Below, one piece after another: positions 1 through 5,927 of a stretch of DNA of 9,805 nucleotides; within the stretch, counting starts at the first letter, position 1, and each line of letters starts with the position of its first letter. The notes below the pieces were generated by a model that saw only the letters and a program-made list of their open reading frames with translations, ran no database searches and was not told where the DNA came from. Made by a program: the position numbers and the translations under genes. The stretch is from the NCBI GenBank assembly GCA_014523625.1, contig JAATVP010000046.1, positions 1 through 9,805 on the forward strand, read 5' to 3'. Source of the stretch: Nitrososphaerales archaeon TH5896. GTDB lineage: Archaea > Thermoproteota > Nitrososphaeria > Nitrososphaerales > Nitrososphaeraceae.

Positions 1-203
1 ATGATCATCTGAAATGAATCTCGCCTAAGTCTCTGTAATAATGCGGCCAATTTGAATGGGTTGCTATTTACCTTTTCTACATTAAATCCATTAGACCGTA
101 AGGGACTTATTAGCCATTTTATGTCATTTCCGTCATCATCATATTTGTCATTAATAATTAGGATTCTATTTGTTTTTAGAATGGTACCTTCTTGTTGAGT
201 CAT
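1..203 (-). CDS. Partial receiver-like (response-regulator-type) protein, N-terminus only
   Basis: The ATG at 203 opens a frame that runs off the left edge of the window after 67 codons. After a polar N-terminus, residues 13-19 read RILIIND, like the first beta strand and acidic pocket of a CheY-type receiver. A helix-like segment and then NGFNVEKVNSNP, like the second strand, follow. This order matches the start of a receiver domain in shape (compare the common pattern 'ILIVDDE...GFEVDTFNDP'), but the usual acidic pair is IND-K here. The phospho-acceptor Asp would lie outside the window. A TATA-like box 25-32 bases upstream supports this start and a leaderless transcript. It could be a degenerate receiver or another alpha/beta fold. 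Coding is fairly certain; the family is inference. Confidence 0.55.
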   Translation of the reverse strand, partial: MTQQEGTILKTNRILIINDKYDDDGNDIKWLISPLRSNGFNVEKVNSNPFKLAALLQRLRRDSFQMI

Positions 204-227
204 TTTATTCCAACACATATAATCTGG

Positions 228-235
228 CTATAACG
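228..235 (-). promoter_or_regulatory. TATA-like box for the partial receiver-like gene
   Basis: On the minus strand this reads CGTTATAG and sits 25-32 bases upstream of the ATG at 203, the spacing expected for an archaeal TATA box of a leaderless gene. It is a short AT-rich motif in AT-rich DNA, so support is positional only. Confidence 0.35.
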
Positions 236-329
236 ATATTAGTATTCTCAAATGTGCATAATCTGAAGACCATATGCAAAATATACAAGTTTTAAGACAT
301 GATCAGCTCGACATATCCTATACTTATCA

Positions 330-590
330 ATGACTTACTCAGATGAGGAACAAAAAAATACTATTTTTGTTAATGAAAATTTTATACATAATGTGATTCT
401 CTGCATATTTGAAAGAGATAATATATTCTATGCACCTATGAGTCATATCATCTTGCGAGTATCGCAGACTAGACAAAAAGAAAATGTACATTACTGTATT
501 ATATGTAAAAAAAGACTCGCAGACATATTTCAGTTTAATGGGGAATTCTGTTGTGAATGTTGGCAGAGAAGAACAGAGACGTCAGTTTGA
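330..590 (+). CDS. Small protein with C-terminal four-Cys zinc-binding motif
   Basis: An 86-residue protein whose C-terminal third carries C56-x2-C59 followed 14 residues later by C74-C75-x-C77. This is a CX2C-X14-CX2C arrangement like a zinc ribbon or half of a LIM/treble-clef finger. The N-terminal half has no recognised domain. I do not recognise the family. The ATG at 330 is used because it is the first in frame; an AT-rich box (aaaatatacaag, about 277-288) lies some 45 bases upstream and there is no clear Shine-Dalgarno. The gene converges on the 56-residue CxxC gene that ends at 620. The overlapping plus-strand frame at 484-675 has no comparable motif. It may bind DNA or protein, but nothing in the sequence shows a partner. 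Real coding is likely but not certain. Confidence 0.5.
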   Translation: MTYSDEEQKNTIFVNENFIHNVILCIFERDNIFYAPMSHIILRVSQTRQKENVHYCIICKKRLADIFQFNGEFCCECWQRRTETSV

Positions 591-619
591 TTCGTTAGTA
601 AATAAGCAAAAAGAAGAAG

Positions 620-790
620 CTACTTCAGCTTTTCTTTTTCCTTATATGCTAATGGAACAACTTTTCCTTCTATGATAGGTGTGTTGTCCTCAAGCCATCC
701 TACAATCTCATAGCACTTTATGCATCTTAACCAAGTGATTCTATGACTCTTTTTTTCATAATCTAGTAAGCGAGATCTGCAATTGGTCAT
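620..790 (-). CDS. 56-residue CxxC microprotein
   Basis: A 56-codon frame starts at the ATG at 790 and ends at TAG 622-620. The core LRCIKCYEIVGWLEDN (residues 21-36) has a C23-x2-C26 knuckle followed by an amphipathic strand-like segment, and the tail is lysine-rich. The N-terminus shows C4 and R7; a single T-to-C change (CGC for TGC) would explain the loss of a first CxxC knuckle, so the ancestral protein may have been a four-Cys zinc ribbon. H16 could substitute as a ligand. The start lies 3 bases after the stop of the zinc-ribbon gene 794-1079, so both were probably one transcript from the TATA box near 1106. It is too short for a profile call by eye. The protein-like composition and motif favour a real gene; the function is unknown. 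Confidence 0.6.
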   Translation of the reverse strand: MTNCRSRLLDYEKKSHRITWLRCIKCYEIVGWLEDNTPIIEGKVVPLAYKEKEKLK

Positions 791-793
791 TGA

Positions 794-1079
794 TTAATAA
801 TGATCACTAGTTGAGGACAATTTGTTCAATTTACTGATGGCCAGCGGAAGCGACTTGACTGCCTTATTAGTTCCACAAGTGGGACAGTTTGCAAATCGTG
901 GAAGTCATAATATCTTGTGACCTCAATACTTTTCCATAGTCATAATAATAGAAATCACAATAAGAAGCACACCAAAAACAAGATTCACATATAAGAAAGT
1001 ATTTCGGTGTTAGACTAGCCGTTACTACTGCCTTCTTATAGGTAGTTTCCTGAGCTTCTCCTATGATTAAAGATGACAT
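794..1079 (-). pseudogene. Zinc-ribbon mini-protein gene, frameshifted between its two CxxC knuckles
   Basis: From the ATG at 1079 the first frame encodes a hydrophilic N-terminus and then ICESCFWCASYC (C-x2-C-x2-C), but stops at 867 after an out-of-character tail. In the shifted frame the stretch RFANCPTCGTNKAVKSLPL appears, with the second knuckle C-x2-C-G, and continues to TAA at 796-794. Together they form a typical two-knuckle ribbon. The span is 286 bases, so one base too many (or two too few) breaks a protein of about 94 residues. The junction lies near 885-900, just before the CPTCG segment. A TTG codon at 1082 is another possible start. A TATA-like box (1103-1110) sits at the right distance for ATG 1079. 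The 56-residue CxxC gene follows after 3 bases. This is either real inactivation or an indel error in the sequence. Confidence 0.65.
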
Positions 1080-1102
1080 CAACGTTACTATGCAGCAAGA
1101 GG

Positions 1103-1110
1103 AATATAAC
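1103..1110 (-). promoter_or_regulatory. TATA-like box for the minus-strand zinc mini-protein pair
   Basis: The minus strand reads GTTATATT, 24-31 bases upstream of the ATG at 1079. The spacing fits a leaderless archaeal promoter that would drive the frameshifted zinc-ribbon gene and the 56-residue gene behind it. Confidence 0.45.
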
Positions 1111-1254
1111 CGAATTCAAATATGTAGTATTAGCAAAGAATATGTAATTTATGCGATTACCAAAGGTACTATTAGACTTGCAGCCAAAATCAAATTGGAG
1201 ATATGATAGTGCATAAATTGCATGTTAACATATTTTACTGCACATATCATAGCA

Positions 1255-1263
1255 GTAATATTA
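1255..1263 (+). promoter_or_regulatory. TATA-like box supporting the sulfurtransferase start at 1287
   Basis: The sequence gtaatatta lies 24-32 bases before the ATG at 1287. It favours that ATG over the upstream in-frame ATG at 1203, which would place this box inside the coding region. Confidence 0.4.
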
Positions 1264-1286
1264 CTACTAATACGATCTATGAATTT

Positions 1287-2186
1287 ATGACACAGATAAT
1301 CAATGAAAATGAAAATAAGTACATACATCCAGAAGTGTTAGTTGACACGCAATGGGTAGAGGAGCATCTAGATGGCAAGAATGTACGAATTGCAGAGGTG
1401 GATTACGATGCTAAGGCAAATTATGACTTAGGACATGTACCTGGTTCAGTGTTAATAGCGTGGAAAGAGGATATTAACGATCCTCTAACAAGAAACATAC
1501 TGACTCTCCACGAGTATTTACAATTATTACAAAGAATTGGCGTCAATAATGATACCCCATTGGTATTGTATGGTGACTTCAACAACTGGTTTGCAGCATT
1601 TGCTTTCTGGGTTTTTAAATACTATAGATATAAGGATGTAAGACTTTTGAACGGTGGTCGAAAGAAATGGCTACAAGAAGATAGACCCATAACTAAGGAT
1701 ATCCCGCAATATCCGCCTGGCAACTACAGAGTATTAGCTGACGAATCATCCTATGAACCAGATAATAGTATACGAGTATTTCTTGATGAAACTAAGAATG
1801 CACTTGTAAGCAGACGGAAATTTCAGATAGGACTAGTTGATGTTAGAAGTCCAAAAGAGTTTACAGGTGAAATATTGGCACCGCCAGAATATCCTACAGA
1901 ACATGCACAAAGAGGAGGACATATACCGAGTGCAATAAACATTCCATGGGCACAAGTAGTCAATGATTCAGATGGGACTTTCAAATCAATTGAGCAGCTC
2001 AAACAGCTATACGAATCCAACGGCATTACAAAAGATAAAGAGATAATCACCTACTGTAGAATAGGGGAAAGGTCATCACATACCTGGTTTGTCCTTAAGT
2101 ATTTACTAGGATATCCAGATGTAAAGAACTATGATGGCTCATGGACTGAATGGGGAAATATGATAGCAAATCCTATAGAGAAATGA
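1287..2186 (+). CDS. Thiosulfate sulfurtransferase, tandem rhodanese domains
   Basis: A complete 299-residue two-domain rhodanese. The family moves sulfane sulfur from thiosulfate (or a similar donor) to cyanide or thiol acceptors through a cysteine persulfide, normally in the cytoplasm. The N-terminal domain (about residues 15-135) has lost the catalytic Cys: the equivalent loop reads YGDFNNW (95-101). The C-terminal domain (about 170-295) carries the active loop C257-RIGERS, the conserved GHIPSAINIPW before it, and YDGSWTEWGN after it. The loop and flanks resemble the actinobacterial CysA-type enzymes from memory, a possible sign of an old transfer. A longer frame begins at 1203, but its first 28 residues (rich in His, Tyr and Asn) do not look like the family. 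The ATG at 1287 has a TATA-like box at the right distance. The gene stands alone, with no cys or sox neighbour, so its physiological donor and acceptor are unknown. Confidence 0.95.
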   Translation: MTQIINENENKYIHPEVLVDTQWVEEHLDGKNVRIAEVDYDAKANYDLGHVPGSVLIAWKEDINDPLTRNILTLHEYLQLLQRIGVNNDTPLVLYGDFNNWFAAFAFWVFKYYRYKDVRLLNGGRKKWLQEDRPITKDIPQYPPGNYRVLADESSYEPDNSIRVFLDETKNALVSRRKFQIGLVDVRSPKEFTGEILAPPEYPTEHAQRGGHIPSAINIPWAQVVNDSDGTFKSIEQLKQLYESNGITKDKEIITYCRIGERSSHTWFVLKYLLGYPDVKNYDGSWTEWGNMIANPIEK

Positions 2187-2254
2187 CTCTGTTTATTTAA
2201 CTAGCTCGACAAGCGATTTCATTGAATAGATTCGTGGAATCTGAGTCGCACTAC

Positions 2255-2260
2255 TTTTTT
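2255..2260 (+). terminator. Oligo-T terminator candidate after the sulfurtransferase
   Basis: A run of six T lies 69 bases after the stop codon at 2186. Archaeal RNA polymerase terminates at T-runs, so this is a plausible end of the transcript, but there is no supporting hairpin. Confidence 0.3.
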
Positions 2261-2656
2261 CGTAATTTATAGTGCAAGGGATATAGTGACGTCTATCATC
2301 AAGCGGTGGGTAGGCGACCACGTTATTGTCTCAGCAAATAATGTCCGCCTGTCTTATTTGTAATACAATTGCCAAATATCCTTTTACTGCCTTGATTGTA
2401 GCAATAGGGTAACCAAGCCTAGGGCGCGAAAAGTATTAAAATATCACTAGTGATTCACACGAATAAAGTCTCTAATTTCATAATATACACCAGACAAGGA
2501 TACTTATTCATATAATATGGTTAATATTTAATTTTTTAGTATATTCAATTGTCGAGATAAAATGGGGGGGGACTTAGAATAGCCCTTAAAACGATGATCA
2601 CGTTCGACTATTTCTCTTTCTTTCTTTTCTATATTTTCTGTGTTGATAAGCAGAAT

Positions 2657-2663
2657 AAAAAAA
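2657..2663 (-). terminator. Oligo-T terminator candidate after the DUF1059 gene
   Basis: Seven A on the plus strand give a T7 run in the minus-strand transcript, 32 bases past the DUF1059 stop codon. AT-rich flanks (aatattt / aaatatt) add weak symmetry. Confidence 0.35.
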
Positions 2664-2694
2664 TGTAAATATTTATTTTATCGTAATCTGTTTT

Positions 2695-2889
2695 CTAGGA
2701 AGTCTTGATTAATTTACGAAAATGGTCCAGATTCTTTGAAACTTCTTCATTCCATGTTTCTTCGGTATATCCATGCACTTCTATTCCGTGCTTCTTAGCA
2801 TTAGCAAGAAGCTCTTCTTCCGTATTTCCATACATAGTATGAGTACATACAGGATCTCCTGCTTCCTTACAATTGAGACTCAATGTCAT
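2695..2889 (-). CDS. DUF1059 family small protein
   Basis: A 64-residue protein with the usual DUF1059 layout: a short first strand ending in C7-KEAGDPVC15, then GNTEEELLANAKKHGIEVHG (residues 21-40), the family's helix with its conserved ending 'H...VHG', and a lysine- and acid-rich C-terminal helix. The function of the family is not established; it is a small cytosolic domain often found alone. The ATG at 2889 is preferred because family members begin within a few residues of the first Cys. A GTG at 2910 in the same frame would add seven residues (VDNNVLK) and has an AT-rich box about 27 bases before it (near 2932-2937), so it remains possible. The gene is isolated in long spacers and is followed by a T7 run. 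Confidence 0.8.
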   Translation of the reverse strand: MTLSLNCKEAGDPVCTHTMYGNTEEELLANAKKHGIEVHGYTEETWNEEVSKNLDHFRKLIKTS

Positions 2890-3356
2890 CTTTAGTACGT
2901 TATTATCCACATAGTTGTTTTTATCTTTTTCATAAATGAAATTAGGTAAGTGTTTGTATTGAATTAATAATACATAGCAGTTAAAACATTTGATTCACAG
3001 TGCAATGAATACCAAACAATATCGCATCAATAAATGTACTTCCCATTTTTGATACAACGCATAATATCAAGAATTATGATTGTTACTAAATCAAAGGATT
3101 GAATTAGAAATTAGCAATAGGCGCAATTAAATTGCGGATTAGAATATAATCATTACAAGTGCATATCAAAAATATTAACCCGTCAGATAATTTTAAAGCG
3201 TGGAAATGATGATTGAAAGCGGAATTTGTTAAAGAATAACATTCTTCTTCGTGATACTACATATTGGAAGTACTTCACTTGAATATCTAACTTATACCCA
3301 TGTTCTCGCAAAATCAAGATCTAAACAAAAACAGAATTAGTCGGAATGCAAATAAT
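2890..3356. other. About 450-base AT-rich spacer, no gene seen
   Basis: Between the DUF1059 start and the end of the 63-residue Cys-cluster gene I see only very short frames (for example a 21-codon minus-strand frame near 3000-3040), no RNA gene and no long repeat. Promoter elements for the DUF1059 gene must lie in its first 50 bases. Confidence 0.5.
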
Positions 3357-3548
3357 CTATCTTTTCATTCCTATAGTTGCTGTTCTTTTTGTATGTGAGG
3401 ACGCACAATAACCACAAAAATCTTGTATATTGCCTTTAGTATGACACATGCATTCACATTTACCACCTGTCGAAAAATTACTTCTTCGTTTCAATTCTAA
3501 TGACCTGTAAAAGTCATATGAGTACCCCTTATAAACTGTGTATTCCAT
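3357..3548 (-). CDS. 63-residue protein with a dense Cys/His cluster
   Basis: The protein carries C31-E-C33-M-C35-H36 and then C45-G-Y-C48 with H52 nearby, enough ligands for one zinc or perhaps a small metal cluster. The N-terminus is Tyr- and Lys-rich and the tail is basic, which would suit nucleic-acid contact, but this is inference. I do not recognise a named family. The ATG at 3548 is the only start: the frame upstream has no other start codon before a TAA at 3576-3578. A weak AT-rich box (catatgat, about 3566-3573) lies upstream. A plus-strand frame of 76 codons overlaps its start but has no protein-like features. It belongs to the same general class as the other tiny Cys-rich proteins in this window. 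Confidence 0.55.
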   Translation of the reverse strand: MEYTVYKGYSYDFYRSLELKRRSNFSTGGKCECMCHTKGNIQDFCGYCASSHTKRTATIGMKR

Positions 3549-3997
3549 TTTTTTCGACTGCCTATCATATGATGCTTACAAGTTTATGCAAGTAAATGAT
3601 AATCAATGTTGCAAAAAATTGAAAATCCACTCGCAAAATGTAAAGATTCAGTTTGTTGTGATATGGCATTATCAATATTATCGATCTATGTTTCCCAGAA
3701 TCTCTAGCTTAATATCTAGTCTAATCTACAAATTATTCCCAAATTTAGAAATAAAATGCCTCTTCTAGATAAGAGATAGCTATGTCATTATCAATGTGTA
3801 TTTTTTGTAACGATAATTATGATCTATTACAGTTATAGTATTCTCATAGTAAATGCGTCATTTGAAAGCAGTTTAATGAATAGCATACTAAATACAGTCA
3901 ATAATACTATGAGTATTATTACATGAGATATGTATATTCATATTCGAGCTATGTAGCTATGGTACCCTCAGGACGTAGATCACATTAGGTACAATCG
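3549..3997. other. About 450-base AT-rich spacer between two minus-strand genes
   Basis: It contains an open plus-strand frame (3538-3768) of low-complexity composition that I do not accept as a gene. There is also an imperfect inverted repeat pairing about 3836-3850 (tagtattctcatagt) with about 3903-3917 (aatactatgagtatt), and a short direct repeat agctatg/agctatgg near 3946-3961. No RNA gene was seen. The spacer is downstream of the DUF6659 gene and upstream of the Cys-cluster gene. Confidence 0.45.
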
Positions 3998-4372
3998 TTA
4001 CAAGTCCATTTTTTTTAACAATGATAGTATTCTTTCAAGAATAACGTATTCATTCTTTCCATCAATATCGAGTGATATCATGAGTATTTGATGATTACTA
4101 TTAAATAGTGGTATTGTTACTCTTTTAACTTTCTCATATAGGGTAAATGAGTATAAAGGCTTTCCAAGTTTATACTGCATATCACATCTCAAATTCATTC
4201 GTAAGGCGGATTCTAATGCAGAGAGATCTAATTCATTTTCTTTTAGAAGTGGATCCAATCCTTTCCTATAATGATCCTCGATTCTTGTACCCATCTTGTT
4301 AGCTAAACCTACGTATCTAATAGATCCATCAACTTTTTGGATTCGGTCACATATATAATCATGCAGTTCCAT
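3998..4372 (-). CDS. DUF6659 family archaeal protein
   Basis: A 124-residue protein that fits the archaeal DUF6659 family, common in ammonia-oxidising archaea and of unknown function. Recognisable segments in order are an N-terminal helix (MELHDYICDRIQKVDGS), IRYVGLANKMG (18-28), the basic YRKGLDPLL (35-43), a helix SALESALRMN (51-60), KLGKPLYSFTLYEKVKRVTI (68-87), and the strand ILMISLDID (96-104). The alternation of strands and helices resembles a small profilin/roadblock-like fold, but that is an impression. The ATG at 4372 is chosen; a GTG at 4387 would add five residues and overlap the stop of the upstream membrane-protein gene by four bases. With either start the two minus-strand genes are nearly contiguous and probably cotranscribed. 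No signal peptide is present, so it is probably cytosolic. Confidence 0.82.
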   Translation of the reverse strand: MELHDYICDRIQKVDGSIRYVGLANKMGTRIEDHYRKGLDPLLKENELDLSALESALRMNLRCDMQYKLGKPLYSFTLYEKVKRVTIPLFNSNHQILMISLDIDGKNEYVILERILSLLKKMDL

Positions 4373-4383
4373 ATTGTTCAGCC

Positions 4384-4569
4384 TCACAATCTATTCCTTA
4401 CAAAAATGACCTGTTTTCTTAATTCGGTAAACAAACAGGGTTTAAGCGTTGTTCCATCTTTAATTTTGCAGGCAGTAAAATGCCACGCTAATTCTAAAAA
4501 CAAATAGGTCAAAGCAAATCCGATTACAATACATAGTACACTTTCTACTTCTGTGGTTGCTGTTACCAT
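4384..4569 (-). CDS. Small single-span membrane protein
   Basis: A 61-residue protein with one strong hydrophobic stretch (about residues 11-31, VLCIVIGFALTYLFLELAWH), then a short basic tail with two Cys (C34 and C45). The lysines and arginines after the span suggest that the C-terminus stays in the cytoplasm. No family is recognised. The ATG at 4569 is the only start; a weak box (GATAAA on the minus strand, 4594-4599) is 25-30 bases upstream, and a better TATA-like string (TTTATAA, about 4572-4579) is too close for this start. The stop lies 11 bases before the DUF6659 ATG, so the two may be an operon, hinting that DUF6659 might act at the membrane. This could still be a chance frame. Confidence 0.48.
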   Translation of the reverse strand: MVTATTEVESVLCIVIGFALTYLFLELAWHFTACKIKDGTTLKPCLFTELRKQVIFVRNRL

Positions 4570-4681
4570 CGTTATAAATAGGGAAAGAAGTTGTTTATCT
4601 TATGTACTTCAAATTTGCAGTTATTCCTTAGTATGTATTATTATTCCTCTCAATCAAAACTTATGAAAAGAAACTATTATG

Positions 4682-4698
4682 CAGACACGAAATGTCTG
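4682..4698. repeat. Perfect 6-bp inverted repeat in a divergent intergenic region
   Basis: CAGACA, a five-base loop CGAAA, and TGTCTG form a perfect dyad between the divergent starts at 4569 (minus) and 4858 (plus). It is too weak to be a terminator. It could be a dimeric regulator site or chance. Confidence 0.35.
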
Positions 4699-4822
4699 GA
4701 CAAATGATTTGTTATCATGTATTTTTTGAGATATACTAAGAGAAGAAGAAAAGAGATGCAAAGCGGCCGATCATTGATATTTATCTTTAAGAACCTAGTT
4801 CCAAATAAATAATAATTATATC

Positions 4823-4830
4823 TTTATAAG
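4823..4830 (+). promoter_or_regulatory. TATA box for the exported protein gene
   Basis: tttataag lies 28-35 bases before the ATG at 4858. This would start the transcript at or just before the coding region. An ATG at 4853 is followed by an immediate stop (ATG AAA TGA), so 4858 is the usable start. Confidence 0.5.
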
Positions 4831-4857
4831 CAGAATAAATCGAAAATAACTAATGAA

Positions 4858-5384
4858 ATGAAATTTAAGACTTCAAGTCAAATGTGGCTAGTGTTATGTG
4901 CTATTACAGTACTTCTGATTTCTTCGATCATTACTATCCCATCTTATGCACAAAAGTTACGTACGGAAGACTATGCTATAACTGACTTCGGGTTAAAGAA
5001 TGGAAATACTCCCTTTGTTAATGTACAGGGAAAAGCCGGAGATCATATGATGCATCTGTAGGCGATGAGGGTTATCAGGCGTATGTTTTCAAAACTGACA
5101 AAGGAAATTTTATGATTATTGTTTCTGAAGGGCCAGGCACAAATCCATATTATTCTACAAATCATCTTCTATCAAAGGATGTAAAATTGAATGAATGTTT
5201 AGACACAGAATCAGGACGAGGAAAACCTAGTTTTCAGGATCATACTGCAGAATATCTAGGCCATAATTTGAATCTCACAGCCATCACTCATGTATATGCC
5301 ATTCAAGTAACATTAGATGATCCTGATGACGAATGTGAAACCGGGGAACATGTGTCAAAGATATATTCTCAGATGACCAAGTGA
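4858..5384 (+). pseudogene. Exported protein of unknown function, split by one frameshift
   Basis: The first frame (4858-5061) encodes a classical signal peptide: basic MKFK, a hydrophobic core (residues 10-27) and a likely cleavage after A31 (SYA-QK). The mature start TEDYAITDFGLKNGNTPFVN follows. The frame then breaks. In the shifted frame the protein continues from SYDASVGDEGYQAYVF through MIIVSEGPGTNPYYS to TGEHVSKIYSQMTK at 5384. Restoring one base near 5036-5048 (GGA G-GA TCA) joins the two as VQGKAGGSYDASVGDEG. The total then becomes 528 bases, 175 residues. The mature part is acidic, with two Cys (in NECLD and DECET) that could form a disulfide outside the cell. I know no function; it resembles secreted hypothetical proteins of soil ammonia-oxidising archaea. 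The open C-terminal half shows that decay is recent or that the indel is an assembly error. Confidence 0.75.
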
Positions 5385-5679
5385 TATATTACATGAATGT
5401 GAAGGATACACGAAAGACTATGAGTTATTATTGATATTACGTATAGCTTACCGACGATCATGCTACGCTCTTATCGAAAATTTGAGACGTTCTGTTACAT
5501 AATGTATGATCTAAGATTGTAGTAATAAGTATGATATTGTCACCATCTAGTAGTGAGTATAAGGACAGTACTGGTATCTCATTTATTCTGTGCACTAATA
5601 AAATAATCATATGTATTGACTAGTACTACAGTCATTACAAGCATGACTAATGACTAGTTTCGAAATTTTTGAAATTAAT

Positions 5680-5776
5680 ATTGCTAACATGCAAATACTA
5701 GCCTTCTGGGAGATTATTCGCTGCTGGAGTAGGTTCAGATTCATATAAAGGAGATTATGATACCACATTTATTTAA
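5680..5776 (+). pseudogene. Decayed fragment of a luciferase-like (LLM) oxidoreductase gene
   Basis: In one frame, 5705-5773 reads SGRLFAAGVGSDSYKGDYD and then TTFI before a stop. This matches the conserved strand and loop of the LLM/F420 family; the intact neighbour has SSGRLFAGVGPGSSKIDYD at residues 99-117. One frame over, immediately upstream (5680-5703), the codons read IANMQILA, which matches the family segment just before it (TLSSIDII in the neighbour). So a one-base shift separates two consecutive conserved pieces. Nothing recognisable remains before or after, so this is a true remnant of about 30 codons, not a functional gene. It lies on the opposite strand from the intact LLM gene and differs clearly from it (AAGVG, KGDYD), so it was a separate paralogue rather than a recent duplicate. 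Confidence 0.58.
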
Positions 5777-5865
5777 CATAATCAATTACTGTCTTGCATA
5801 CACTAGCTCTACTCAAGTATTGAACTTGGTTTCACCTTAAGATTAGAAAACGATGTCTCATACCC

Positions 5866-5873
5866 AAAAAAAA
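5866..5873 (-). terminator. Oligo-T terminator candidate after the LLM gene
   Basis: Eight A on the plus strand give a T8 run in the minus-strand transcript, 55 bases past the LLM stop codon at 5928. It is the longest T-run near any gene end here. Confidence 0.4.
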
Positions 5874-5927
5874 GGTAAGATTTAAGGTACCAGATTTCAA
5901 TTGGTACAATACAATCGCTACACACTT

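Larger units (their letters stand above)
2187..2694. other. 508-base spacer without a confident gene
   Basis: No convincing gene. It holds a T6 run (2255-2260), a segment richer in G and C than its surroundings (about 2281-2440), a 23-codon frame at 2341-2412 that starts MSACLICNTIAKYP with one CxxC knuckle, a G8 run at 2564-2571, and an A7 run (2657-2663) that would terminate the minus-strand gene to the right. No tRNA-like arms were seen. Confidence 0.5.
5385..5927. other. 543-base spacer containing only a gene remnant
   Basis: Apart from the LLM fragment at 5680-5776 and the A8 run at 5866-5873, no gene is seen. A 41-codon frame without a start codon follows the exported gene (to about 5501). 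An 8-base direct repeat TGACTAGT occurs at 5617-5624 and 5651-5658. The rest is AT-rich and featureless. Confidence 0.45.

Noticed and set aside
484..675. 63-codon plus-strand frame
   Set aside because: It overlaps the small Zn-type gene 330-590 in another frame and the tail of the minus-strand 56-residue gene, and shows no motif.
1063..1206. 47-codon plus-strand frame before the sulfurtransferase
   Set aside because: It overlaps the start and promoter region of the minus-strand zinc-ribbon gene and has no recognisable feature.
1203..1286. Upstream extension of the sulfurtransferase
   Set aside because: The extra 28 residues are unlike the family, and a TATA-like box lies inside them at the right distance from ATG 1287.
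1823..2050. Minus-strand frame inside the sulfurtransferase
   Set aside because: Antisense shadow of a clearly conserved gene.
3206..3212. C-box-like atgatga of a possible C/D RNA
   Set aside because: No matching D box (CTGA) was found at the expected distance.
3538..3768. 76-codon plus-strand frame
   Set aside because: It overlaps the start of the Cys-cluster gene, and its composition (Tyr, Ile, Lys, Ser) looks like translated AT-rich spacer.
3782..3838. 18-codon frame with CIFC knuckle and a later HSKC after a stop
   Set aside because: Too short, and it needs read-through of a stop; CxxC by chance is likely in this composition.
5617..5658. Direct repeat TGACTAGT, two copies 34 bases apart
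   Set aside because: Only two short copies; no array or mobile-element structure.
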